This document shows, piece by piece, positions 33,268 through 40,776 of a stretch of DNA of 64,000 nucleotides. The notes beneath the pieces were generated by a model. It did no database searches, was not told the DNA's origin, and saw nothing but the letters and a program-made list of their open reading frames with translations. The first letter of the stretch is position 1; each line of letters starts with the position of its first letter. Position numbers and translations under genes: made by a program. This stretch comes from Natronosalvus amylolyticus (GTDB lineage Archaea; Halobacteriota; Halobacteria; Halobacteriales; Natrialbaceae), in NCBI RefSeq assembly GCF_024298845.1, contig NZ_CP101156.1, positions 2,914,001 to 2,978,000 of the forward strand, in the 5' to 3' direction.

Positions 33268-33741
33268 TCACTCGAGTGGCTTTTCCATCGTCACGAAATC
33301 GTACGATCGCTCGGGCCGTTCGTGGTATTCGATCGGTTCGTATCCTCGATCGCGGTACCACTCGAGCAAGAACGGATGCTCGTCGAACGTCGTCAACTGG
33401 ATACAGGCGTAGCCGTGATTTCGCGCATAGCGCTCCATTCGACCGACCAGCGTCGAAGCGATTCCCTCGCCCTGTCTGTCGGGTCGTACCGCCAGCCGCT
33501 CGAGATACGGTTCCTCGCGTTCCTCGAGGAGCCGAACGGTCGCGATGGGTTCGTCTTCCTCGTCGAACGCCAGCAGGGTTCGTGCGTCGGCCTCGAGCCA
33601 GTCGCCGACGGTTTCGGCGTCGATTTCGGTCATACGAGAGGGAAACCCGAGGGCAGCTGCGCTCGCATAGGCCTGACGGTACAGCCTCGCTACACGGGCT
33701 GCATCAGCTGGCCGTGCGGGTCGAATCTGGAGGGATGACAC
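33268..33741 (-). CDS. GNAT-family N-acetyltransferase
   Basis: A 157-residue single GNAT domain. The acetyl-CoA pyrophosphate loop is in LAVRPDRQGEGIASTLVGRME (R-Q-G-E-G), preceded by TVRLLEEREEPYLERLAV and followed by HGYACIQLTTFDEHPFLLEWYRDRGY. GTG 33741 (MSSLQIRPARPAD) starts the typical IRPA N-terminus. Substrate unknown. Tail-to-tail with nadC across a short AT-rich gap. Confidence 0.9.
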   Translation of the reverse strand: MSSLQIRPARPADAARVARLYRQAYASAAALGFPSRMTEIDAETVGDWLEADARTLLAFDEEDEPIATVRLLEEREEPYLERLAVRPDRQGEGIASTLVGRMERYARNHGYACIQLTTFDEHPFLLEWYRDRGYEPIEYHERPERSYDFVTMEKPLE

Positions 33742-33989
33742 GCTTTCTCTTTGGAAGACGGCAAAAAAGCTCCGTCGAAATCACCCGCAAGGGAAGCCAC
33801 CATTACAGAACGACACCGACAGTGGATTCGTCGGGAGACGTGATCTCGGGGCCTGTTCCCCCGACCGAGCAAATTGATAGCGATTCCTGGGCGCTTTGGG
33901 ACACTCGAGCGGTACCGTTTCCCCCTCGAAAATCGCAGTAGTTTCAGGAAACACTATGAATACCCTGGACTGCCTACGCTCAGGAAGCC
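33742..33989. other. Intergenic region between GNAT and RNA ligase
   Basis: About 250 bases without a supported gene. It is mixed in composition; the RNA ligase start at 33990 (GTG) is preceded by a weakly purine-rich stretch. No repeat or strong hairpin stood out. Confidence 0.45.
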
Positions 33990-34829
33990 GTGAAAGACTA
34001 CCCCGCTATCCCGCACGCGACTGCGGCCCCGGATCGAATCTTCGAATCGGGGCATCTCTGGCTCCTCGAGAAGGTCGACGGGGAACCGTTTCGATTCCAG
34101 GTCCGTTCGTCAGGGCTGCTCCGGTTCGGGGATCGGAATCGCTGGTACGACGACCCGAATGCCGTCCCGCAACCGTACCAACACGCCGTCAGTCACGTTC
34201 GAGCGAACCTCGAGCGGTCGGCACTCCGGGACGCGGTCGACGACAGCGAATCGCTCGTTTTCTTCGGCGAGGCGATGCACCGACAGCGGATCGACTACGA
34301 CTGGGATCGGATGCCGTCGTTTCTCGGCTTCGACGTCTGGAACGACGACACCGACCGGTTCTATCCGCCCGACACCGTCGAACAGATCTACGAGCGCCTT
34401 GGACTCTATCCCGTGAACGCCTTCGAACGGGAACGTCGCGCTCGCGATTTCGACCTGGAGTCGTACACCGTCCCGCAGTCTCACTGGTACGACGGTCCCG
34501 CCGAGGGGGTCATCGTTCGGGACAAACGTGGCACACGAGCCAAGATTCTCCATCCGACCAGTGACGACCTCGAGGACCCGGTCCAGGAGGTGGCCACTGC
34601 AGCACAGTTGGTCGAACGGTACGCAACCGACGAGCGAATCGCGGGGGTCGCCGCGACCCTCGAGGCTCGAGACGGGGCGGTGACCCTCGAGGCACTGCAC
34701 GAACGAGTGCTCGAGGCGATCGGTCGCGAAGCGAACCACCAGCTGTACCGAGCCGACGGAGCAGTCGATATGGACGCGTTCCGATCAGCACTCTGGGACG
34801 CCCTCCGGCGGTGGATGGACGGGCAGTGA
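33990..34829 (+). CDS. RNA ligase family protein
   Basis: 279 residues with the covalent nucleotidyltransferase motifs: motif I LLEKVDGEPFRF (Lys28 should be adenylated), motif III FFGEAMH, IIIa SFLGFDVWN, motif IV EGVIVRDKRG and motif V RAKILHP. A helical C-terminal region (about 195-279) follows. This looks like an Rnl2-type ATP-dependent RNA ligase as found in many archaea, possibly for RNA repair or circularisation. GTG 33990 (VKDYPAIPHA) is the start. It lies 190 bases from tRNA-Leu, though on the opposite strand; no functional link is proven. Confidence 0.87.
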   Translation: MKDYPAIPHATAAPDRIFESGHLWLLEKVDGEPFRFQVRSSGLLRFGDRNRWYDDPNAVPQPYQHAVSHVRANLERSALRDAVDDSESLVFFGEAMHRQRIDYDWDRMPSFLGFDVWNDDTDRFYPPDTVEQIYERLGLYPVNAFERERRARDFDLESYTVPQSHWYDGPAEGVIVRDKRGTRAKILHPTSDDLEDPVQEVATAAQLVERYATDERIAGVAATLEARDGAVTLEALHERVLEAIGREANHQLYRADGAVDMDAFRSALWDALRRWMDGQ

Positions 34830-34901
34830 CCGAGCCGGGCTCGAGGGAGTGCGTTCGTTTGTTGGGGGTGTCATTCGAAAACGGATTTTGTTCGTCGTTA
34901 C

Positions 34902-34920
34902 TCGAGGGAAGGGATTTGAA
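34902..34920. repeat. Copy of the tRNA-Leu 3' end
   Basis: CGAGGGAAGGGATTTGAAC matches the 3' end of the tRNA (35021-35039) exactly, in the same orientation, 119 bases away. It covers the acceptor 3' strand and part of the T arm. A duplicated tRNA 3' end is what tRNA-targeting integrases leave behind (att repeat). It is only 19 bases, so chance or slippage cannot be ruled out. Confidence 0.6.
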
Positions 34921-34988
34921 CAACGCGAAGACGGTCGCCTCGCGTTGCTCGGCGCTGCGACTTCTCTCGTTCAAACCCTCCATCTCAT

Positions 34989-35019
34989 ACTGGTCACTCA
35001 CGAATTGTTCGTGACCAGT
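34989..35019 (-). terminator. Hairpin just downstream of tRNA-Leu
   Basis: ACTGGTCAC ... GTGACCAGT forms a 9-bp stem around a 13-base loop (34989-35019), which contains a second small inverted repeat (CACGAA/TTCGTG). It begins at the discriminator base of the tRNA. It may act as terminator or 3'-processing structure; no T-tract follows. Confidence 0.45.
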
Positions 35020-35102
35020 GCGAGGGAAGGGATTTGAACCCTCGGACTCCTACGAGAGCGGGTCTTAAGCCCACCGCCGTTGGCCTGCTTGGCTACCCTC
35101 GC
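35019..35102 (-). tRNA. tRNA-Leu(UAA)
   Basis: An 84-base tRNA including discriminator A73. The acceptor stem is GCGAGGG paired with CCCTCGC; the anticodon loop reads CTTAAGA, giving anticodon UAA (codons UUA/UUG). A long variable arm (class II) and the T-loop TTCAAAT are present. No intron, and CCA is not encoded. The 5' half and upstream flank are duplicated at 35311-35407. Confidence 0.95.
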
Positions 35103-35162
35103 GCAAAACTGCACTCGAGGGTAACCACCGGCGGGGGTTGTGCGTTTCGGTGTGACTCGAGG
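35066..35162. repeat. 97-bp direct repeat, copy 1: tRNA-Leu 5' half plus upstream DNA
   Basis: Bases 35066-35162 recur at 35311-35407 with one mismatch (GCGGGG versus GCAGGG). The repeat starts inside the anticodon loop and runs out through the tRNA 5' end into its promoter side. The copies are 245 bases apart. Confidence 0.9.
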
Positions 35163-35310
35163 AGTTGATTCTTGCTTTGTCGCTCCCCGTGAACGAACGA
35201 AGTGAGTGAACGGCTCGAGGAACCCTCGAAGAGGGTGACGACGAGTTTTGCTGGAGCGTTTGCCAGCGAGTGAACGACGTGAACGAGCACAGCAAAAGGT
35301 CCCGGCGTTG
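35163..35310. other. 148-bp segment between the tRNA-Leu repeats
   Basis: No gene of its own. It contains inverted GAACGA/TCGTTC-like blocks and CGAGGAACCCTCG palindromes. Long frames crossing it have no start or family support. It is the sequence isolated by the two tRNA-derived repeats. Confidence 0.5.
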
Positions 35311-35407
35311 TAAGCCCACCGCCGTTGGCCTGCTTGGCTACCCTCGCGCAAAACTGCACTCGAGGGTAACCACCGGCAGGGGTTGTGCGTTTCGGTGTGA
35401 CTCGAGG
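35311..35407. repeat. 97-bp direct repeat, copy 2: truncated tRNA-Leu 5' half
   Basis: Carries the 5' half of tRNA-Leu up to the anticodon loop and then diverges, so it cannot make a tRNA. See copy 1 for the alignment. Confidence 0.9.
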
Positions 35408-35454
35408 GTAGCTATCGGGTGAAATAATATGACCGCGAGTAGCTATATGAACGG

Positions 35455-35934
35455 ATGGAGGCTGGAACGGGTATCGTCGCGGGTTTGCTGACAGCGGCTG
35501 CATTCGGCTGTTTTTGGCTGGCGAGAGACGCGTTTCGTTCGGAGTCCTTCGTCCACACGAGCGACGACGCTGATGGGCGGGCAAACGGTATCGTCCTTGC
35601 CATCGTTGCCTTCGGATTACTCGCACTCGCTACGGCTATCGCCCTCGAGGCACCCGACCGTCACATCGCGATGGGTACGCTCGTGGCGACCGCAGTTCTC
35701 TGTGTCGGCCTGGGCTGGCTGGTCCGCTATCGTGACCGTCGCGACCTGTTGACGACCCCAGATGTCGACCGGAAAACGGCCCGCAGACTCGGGGCCGTTG
35801 CGATGGCCTGTGGTGTACTCGTCTTCGCACTCGTTCCCCTAGTGTGGCTCGAGGTCACCGCAAAAACGATTGCACTCTTTGCCATCGGAAGCAGCGTCGT
35901 CGTGTTGGTCGCCGTTGCGTTCGCCTATCGGTAG
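35455..35934 (+). CDS. Four-helix membrane protein of unknown function
   Basis: 159 residues, with helices at about 5-22 (GIVAGLLTAAAFGCFWLA), 45-65 (GIVLAIVAFGLLALATAIAL), 72-90 (MGTLVATAVLCVGLGWLV) and a last pair around 110-158. Loops are short and charged (YRDRRDLLTTPDVDRKTARR). No family recognised. It starts 48 bases beyond the truncated tRNA copy and ends back to back with the ferredoxin stop. Confidence 0.72.
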   Translation: MEAGTGIVAGLLTAAAFGCFWLARDAFRSESFVHTSDDADGRANGIVLAIVAFGLLALATAIALEAPDRHIAMGTLVATAVLCVGLGWLVRYRDRRDLLTTPDVDRKTARRLGAVAMACGVLVFALVPLVWLEVTAKTIALFAIGSSVVVLVAVAFAYR

Positions 35935-36270
35935 CTACCAGTCTACGCTCAACGTCCCATCGCCGTGTGGGTCCGGGGCGATCTCTTTGTCGGTCCGGCG
36001 GTCGACGACGTGGATACAGCCCTGGTCTTTTTTTGCCGGGCAGACCTCCGCAGCGCGGACGTTCTCCTCGAGGTCGTCCTCTCCGATGAAGTACGCGTTG
36101 ACGCGAGCGAGGCCGGTCGAAATGTCCATCTCCCAGTTGCCGCTGACTTCGGCGCACTTGCCCGCCCCGAAGCACTTGTTGGCCTCGAAGATGATCTTGT
36201 AGGGCTTTTCCTCGATCGGTGGCCCGTCACTCGAGCCGACATCGCTCGGGCGGTCGATTCGGTCGCTCAT
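35935..36270 (-). CDS. Ferredoxin (3Fe-4S/4Fe-4S type)
   Basis: A 111-residue small electron carrier: an N-terminal extension, then KIIFEANKCFGAGKCAEVSGNWEM and RAAEVCPAKKDQGCIHVVDRRT. The four Cys (C-x5-C and C-x6-C) suggest one cluster, possibly 3Fe-4S or 4Fe-4S. The partner enzyme is not obvious from the neighbours, although an E1alpha/E1beta dehydrogenase operon lies a few kb away. Confidence 0.85.
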   Translation of the reverse strand: MSDRIDRPSDVGSSDGPPIEEKPYKIIFEANKCFGAGKCAEVSGNWEMDISTGLARVNAYFIGEDDLEENVRAAEVCPAKKDQGCIHVVDRRTDKEIAPDPHGDGTLSVDW

Positions 36271-36405
36271 GACCGACTCTCGGTGGCCGACCCTCTTTCG
36301 CGTTACGGTCGGTCACTCGAGCCGAAGTCGCCTGGTTTTCACGCCCGGACAACGAGCGCCGAAAACCACCTACACTTACGATGGATCGTTGAGAATCCGT
36401 CTGCT

Positions 36406-36684
36406 ATGACGCCGATCACCTTTCTCTTCCTCTTTTGCGGGGTGATGAGCGTGATCGCCGTCGTACGTGTTTTCAAGGCCAAATTCCTCACGACGGATTC
36501 GGAACTCGATGGTGAACGGATCGGTGCCGCGTTGGTCTCCGTCGGTGTCACGCTCGTGGCGGCGTTCTGGATGGCACTCGAGGACGGGTTGGGCTCCTGG
36601 TCGTTGCGAGTCGTGGTTCTGGGGGGTGGTATCGCGCTGGTGCTCTCCGGATTTGTGGTGTTCGTGGTGATGGATGGGCGGTAA
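36406..36684 (+). CDS. Small three-helix membrane protein
   Basis: 92 residues starting MTPITFLFLFCGVMS; further helices at about 40-58 (GAALVSVGVTLVAAFWMAL) and 66-90 (LRVVVLGGGIALVLSGFVVFVV). A short cationic loop (RVFKAKF) follows helix one. No family recognised. Lone gene between the ferredoxin and icd. Confidence 0.65.
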   Translation: MTPITFLFLFCGVMSVIAVVRVFKAKFLTTDSELDGERIGAALVSVGVTLVAAFWMALEDGLGSWSLRVVVLGGGIALVLSGFVVFVVMDGR

Positions 36685-36813
36685 GTGGGATGTGATCGGG
36701 CCGCATATGATCGGCTTGGTTCACCCGATGAAGGGGCCGCCTGCGGGCGAAAATTGCCGGAGAGACGCAAATGAGCACTCTTTTAGCCCTGACCCATCCA
36801 CCTACGAACGATC

Positions 36814-38076
36814 ATGAACTACGAACAAGTCGAGGTTCCCGAAGACGGAGAGAAGATTACGCTCGCCGACGAGGAATCCGGCGAACTCGAGGTACCGTCG
36901 AACCCGATTATCCCGATCATCCACGGTGACGGAATCGGGACCGACGTCGGTCCAGCCGCCCAGAAAGTGCTCGACGCCGCTGCAGAAGCGACCGGCCGCT
37001 CCATCGCCTGGATGCGCGTCTACGCCGGTTCCAGCGCTCGAGAGAAATACGACGAGAACCTGCCCGATGACACGGTCAACGCCATCCGCGAACACCGCGT
37101 CGCGATCAAAGGCCCGCTGACGACGCCCGTCGGCGCCGGCTTCCGCTCGCTCAACGTCGCACTGCGCCAGACGCTCGACATGTACGCGAACGTCCGACCG
37201 ACCTACCACATCGACGGTGTTCCCTCGCCCGTCAAGAACCCGGAAGCAATGGACATGATTACGTTCCGGGAGAACACCGAGGACGTCTACGCCGGCGTCG
37301 AGTGGGAAGCCGGCACCGACGAAGTCGAGCAGGTTCGAACCTTCCTCGAGGAGGATATGGACGTTGCAGACGTCATCCACGACGGACCGGTCGGCATCGG
37401 CGTGAAGCCGATTTCCGAGTTCGGCTCGAAGCGTCTCATCCGCGAAGCCATCGACTACGCTATCGCCAACGACCGCGACTCCGTAACGCTGGTCCACAAG
37501 GGTAACATCATGAAGTTCACGGAGGGTGCCTTCCGTGACTGGGGCTACGAACTCGCCGAGGAGGAGTACGGCGACGACGTCATCACCGAGGACGAACTCT
37601 GGGAGGAGTACGACGGCGAACAGCCCGAGGGCACGGTCGTCGTGCAAGACCGTATCGCCGACAACATGCTCCAGCAGCTGTTGACCCGAACGGACGAGTA
37701 CTCCGTCATCGCGACGATGAACCTCAACGGCGACTACATGTCCGACGCGGCTGGCGCACAGATCGGTGGCCTGGGCATCGCCCCCGGTGCCAACTTCGGC
37801 CACGGCCGCTGTCTCGCCGAGCCCGTTCACGGCTCCGCACCGAAATACGCCGGCGAGGACAAGGTCAACCCGACCGCGATGATCCTCTCGGGTCGCGAGA
37901 TGCTCGACTACCTCGGCTGGAACGACGCCGCCGACCTCGTTCGCGACGCCGTCGAGGAGACAATCTCCTCCGGGACGGTCACTTACGACCTGCATCGACA
38001 GATCGAAGGCGGCACCAAGGTCGCCACCAGCGAGTTCGCTGACGCCGTCGTCGAGAACATCGAAAAGCTCTCATAG
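36814..38076 (+). CDS. icd: Isocitrate dehydrogenase, NADP-dependent type
   Basis: A 420-residue citric-acid-cycle enzyme: isocitrate + NADP+ to 2-oxoglutarate + CO2. Motifs: IPIIHGDGIGTDVGPA, the substrate-binding Ser/Arg region GAGFRSLNVALRQTLDMYANVRP, TFRENTEDVYAGVEW, metal-binding Asp in MNGDYMSDAAGAQIGG form (here MNLNGDYMSDAAGA) and the coenzyme segment VHGSAPKYAGEDKVNPTAMIL. The start at ATG 36814 gives the usual haloarchaeal length. The stop codon sits in the loop of a perfect 13-bp hairpin (38060-38088). Confidence 0.97.
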   Translation: MNYEQVEVPEDGEKITLADEESGELEVPSNPIIPIIHGDGIGTDVGPAAQKVLDAAAEATGRSIAWMRVYAGSSAREKYDENLPDDTVNAIREHRVAIKGPLTTPVGAGFRSLNVALRQTLDMYANVRPTYHIDGVPSPVKNPEAMDMITFRENTEDVYAGVEWEAGTDEVEQVRTFLEEDMDVADVIHDGPVGIGVKPISEFGSKRLIREAIDYAIANDRDSVTLVHKGNIMKFTEGAFRDWGYELAEEEYGDDVITEDELWEEYDGEQPEGTVVVQDRIADNMLQQLLTRTDEYSVIATMNLNGDYMSDAAGAQIGGLGIAPGANFGHGRCLAEPVHGSAPKYAGEDKVNPTAMILSGREMLDYLGWNDAADLVRDAVEETISSGTVTYDLHRQIEGGTKVATSEFADAVVENIEKLS

Positions 38077-38148
38077 AGAGCTTTTCGAGCAGTCAGGTTC
38101 CAACGGAACCTGACGATATCGAGAAACTCGCGTAACCTCGTTTCTCGA
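38060..38148 (+). terminator. Three successive hairpins at the icd 3' end
   Basis: Hairpin A: arms 38060-38072 and 38076-38088 (13 bp), with the icd stop TAG at the loop edge. Hairpin B: 38092-38101 with 38105-38114 (10 bp, loop AAC). Hairpin C: 38119-38127 with 38140-38148 (9 bp, 12-base loop). The 5' arm of C, GATATCGAGAAACTCGCGTAA, resembles the icd ending (codes D-I-E-K-L-A then a stop), suggesting a duplicated or older gene end. A role as terminator or mRNA-3' stabiliser is likely. Confidence 0.7.
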
Positions 38149-38323
38149 ACAAGCGGACCTCCGTTTCATCTCTATTCTGTTTTTATCCCCTCGAGGGACG
38201 GCCCTGTCCTCTCTCGAGGCGTTCTCCCCGACCTCGAGGGGGTTTTCCAATATACGATCCTTCTTCCCGACCTCGAGGCGCTTCCCCACCATCGAGAGAC
38301 CATAGCCGCCTCCAAGGACCTCC

Positions 38324-38578
38324 TTACTCGGTCTCGAGGCGCCCGAGCGAATCGCCGCGGCGAAACTCGTCGTTTTCGCCGACGCTAATAGCCGCGAGCG
38401 TGCCCGTCGCGGGTGCGGGCACGTCGATGCTGACCTTCTCGATCTGGATTTCACAGAGGGTGTCCCCTTCGGTGACCGACGCGCCCTCGCGGACGAACCA
38501 GGTCGCGACGACGCCTTCGTCGACTTCCTGGGCGTCGTCGGGCCAGAACACCTCGGAGTCGATCTCGGCCGTTGTCAT
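38324..38578 (-). CDS. Stand-alone lipoyl domain protein
   Basis: 84 residues: a single biotinyl/lipoyl domain with the lipoylated Lys in CEIQIEKVSIDVPAPATGTL. It corresponds to the swinging-arm domain of an E2 but has no catalytic or subunit-binding domain. The ATG overlaps the E1beta stop (ATGA), so it is translated with E1beta. It may carry acyl groups from the E1 pair to an E2 encoded elsewhere. Confidence 0.93.
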   Translation of the reverse strand: MTTAEIDSEVFWPDDAQEVDEGVVATWFVREGASVTEGDTLCEIQIEKVSIDVPAPATGTLAAISVGENDEFRRGDSLGRLETE

Positions 38579-39609
38579 TGGGTGATCGAGCGAACGGCAG
38601 CCGCGATGTCGTCCGTATTCGGCTGAAACTCGTTTTCGAGCGGCCGCGAGTAGGGGATCGGCGTATCGGGTGCCGTCACCCGGTCGACGGCCTCGAGGTC
38701 CTCGAGTGCGCCTTCGGTCGCCCGGGCGATGAGTTCGCCGCTGACGCCGTAGGAGTGGTAGTCTTCGTCGACGACGACCAGTCGGCCGGTCTTGCGGACC
38801 GACTCGAGGACGGTTTCGGTATCGAGGGGGACGAGCGTTCGCAGGTCGATCACCTCGGCGTCGATGCCGTCCGTCGCGAGGCCTTCTGCGGCCTCGAGTG
38901 CGCGGTGGACGTGTAGGCCAAGGGTGACGACGGTAGCGTCCTCGCCCTCGCGTTTGACGTCGGCCTCGCCGAAGGGAATCTCGTAGCGCTCCTCGGGGAC
39001 GCCGGTTTTCGGGCCCTCGGGGGCGGGCATCCAGGCCAGTCCCATCAGCCGTTTGTGGAACATGTAGACGACCGGGTCATCGTCACGGATGGCGGTGTGC
39101 ATTAGCCCCTTCGCGTCGTACGCGGTCGAAGGAACGACGACTTTCATGCCAGGGAGATGCGCGAAGGTACCGTACAGGGTCTGTGAGTGCTGGGCGGCGT
39201 CGTTGTAGGTGCCGCCGACGGCCGTCATCACCGTCATCGGAACGGACACCGAACCGCCGGACATGTACGTGGTCTTCGCCATGTTGTTGTAGAGCTGGTC
39301 CATGCAAACGCCGAAGAAATCGGCGAACATCAGCTCACAGATCGGGCGCATACCCTGCATCGCCGCGCCGACACCGGCACCCATGAAGGCCGTCTCCGAT
39401 ATCGGCACGTCCATGATGCGGTCGTGCCCGAACTCCTCGAGCAGGCCCTGGGTCGAATCGAAGATACCGCCGTAGTCGGCGACGTCTTCGCCCATGACAA
39501 ACACCTCCTCGTCCTCGCGCATTTCGTGGGCTATCGCCTCCACCATCGCACGACTCATCGTCAGTTCGCGGTCGATCTCACTCGCACTGGGTGTTTCTGC
39601 TTGTGCCAT
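38575..39609 (-). CDS. 2-oxoacid/acetoin dehydrogenase E1 beta subunit
   Basis: 344 residues of the transketolase-type E1beta: EEVFVMGEDVADYGGIFDSTQGL, VPISETAFMGAGVGAAMQGMRPICELMFADF, and C-terminal VIDLRTLVPLDTETVLESVRKTGRLVVVDEDYHSYG. It pairs with E1alpha (39609-40655). The start ATG 39609 overlaps the alpha stop (TGATG). The acetoin, pyruvate or branched-chain substrate cannot be decided from sequence alone. Confidence 0.94.
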   Translation of the reverse strand: MAQAETPSASEIDRELTMSRAMVEAIAHEMREDEEVFVMGEDVADYGGIFDSTQGLLEEFGHDRIMDVPISETAFMGAGVGAAMQGMRPICELMFADFFGVCMDQLYNNMAKTTYMSGGSVSVPMTVMTAVGGTYNDAAQHSQTLYGTFAHLPGMKVVVPSTAYDAKGLMHTAIRDDDPVVYMFHKRLMGLAWMPAPEGPKTGVPEERYEIPFGEADVKREGEDATVVTLGLHVHRALEAAEGLATDGIDAEVIDLRTLVPLDTETVLESVRKTGRLVVVDEDYHSYGVSGELIARATEGALEDLEAVDRVTAPDTPIPYSRPLENEFQPNTDDIAAAVRSITQ

Positions 39610-40655
39610 CACTCCTCACCTCCGTCGGTCGCGGTAACTTCCCGACTCGGCCGATCCGGCCAGCTGTCGGGACTGTTCGTAAAGACGTCCTCGTAGGTTG
39701 CCTCGGGCTCGGGCTCGGGCTGGTCTTTCGCCCACTCGATGGCCTCGTCGACGCGTTCGTGGGCTCCCTCTCGAATCCCCTCGAGGTCACTCTCCTCGAA
39801 CCCGTGCTCGCGAAGCCGGGTCTCCATGCGGGTGATGCAGTCCCGTCGCTGTGCGCGCTCGACGTCTGCCTCGGGTCGGTAGGATTCGGGGTCGCCCATG
39901 AAGTGGCCCATTCGCCGGTGGACCTGTACCTCGAGGACGCTCGGACCGTTTCCGTCGCGGGCGCGGCCGATGGCGTCGTCGGCAGCCTCGTAGACCGTTA
40001 CGGCGTCGTCGGCGTCGACGCGCTCGCCATGCATGTCGAAGCCCCACGCGCGTCGTGAGCCGTCTTCGACGTCAGTCACCCGTTCTTTGGGCATGCTGAT
40101 CGCCCAATCGTTGTCCTCGATGACGAACACGACGGGGAGTTCCTGAACGGCCGCGAGGTTCAGCGACTCGAGGAAGGCACCCTGACTGATCGCGCCTTCA
40201 CCGAGGAAGGCGACGGCCACGTCGTCGGTGTTGCGTTTTTTCGCCGTGAGTGCGGCACCGACGGCAGGTGGACAGCCCTGGGCGATGATACCGCTACAGG
40301 CGAAGTTGACCTCGGGATCGTACAGGTGCATGTGGCCACCTTTCCCCTTCGAGAGGCCGGTCTCGCGACCGAATATCTCGGCGGTCATCCGCTCGAGGTC
40401 GACGCCTTTGGAGATGGCGACGTGGTGGGGACGATGCGGTGCCGTCACCGTATCCGAGTCTCGAAGGTGCGCACAGACGCCGGCCCCCGACGCTTCGTGG
40501 CCTGCCGCGAGGTGTAATTCGCCCGGGATCGGCCCGGCCGAGATATCGAACGCGGGCTGTTTCCCCTCGAGGTACTCCTCCTGGAGGCGTTCCTCGTAGT
40601 ACCGGGCGGTGACCATCTCTTTGTACATCTGCTGGAGTGTGTTGTGTCCGACCAT
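39609..40655 (-). CDS. 2-oxoacid/acetoin dehydrogenase E1 alpha subunit
   Basis: 348 residues with the TPP-binding motif GEGAISQGAFLESLNLAAVQELPVVFVIEDN (GDG-type core) and the phospho-loop-like FDMHGERVDADDA. N-terminal MYKEMVTARYYEERL and SAGPIPGELHLAAGHEASG fit the acetoin-dehydrogenase or pyruvate-dehydrogenase alpha family. First gene of the alpha-beta-lipoyl operon on the minus strand. The C-terminus is Glu/Asp/Pro-rich (about 300-345). Confidence 0.94.
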   Translation of the reverse strand: MVGHNTLQQMYKEMVTARYYEERLQEEYLEGKQPAFDISAGPIPGELHLAAGHEASGAGVCAHLRDSDTVTAPHRPHHVAISKGVDLERMTAEIFGRETGLSKGKGGHMHLYDPEVNFACSGIIAQGCPPAVGAALTAKKRNTDDVAVAFLGEGAISQGAFLESLNLAAVQELPVVFVIEDNDWAISMPKERVTDVEDGSRRAWGFDMHGERVDADDAVTVYEAADDAIGRARDGNGPSVLEVQVHRRMGHFMGDPESYRPEADVERAQRRDCITRMETRLREHGFEESDLEGIREGAHERVDEAIEWAKDQPEPEPEATYEDVFTNSPDSWPDRPSREVTATDGGEE

Positions 40656-40776
40656 GGAACAGAGGCCTCCACCACGAGCAAGCGCTTAAACGTATTCGGG
40701 TGTATCAGGTTCCCAGACACTCACTAACGGCGGTATTCGATCTGGAAAATGATAACGGCGTCGGGCATCGATGTGA

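Noticed and set aside
35019-35102. An intron in tRNA-Leu
   Set aside because: The anticodon loop is uninterrupted and total length 84 fits a class II tRNA without intron.
35093-35626. 177-codon minus-strand frame across the tRNA repeats
   Set aside because: It crosses a tRNA-derived repeat twice and has no family match.
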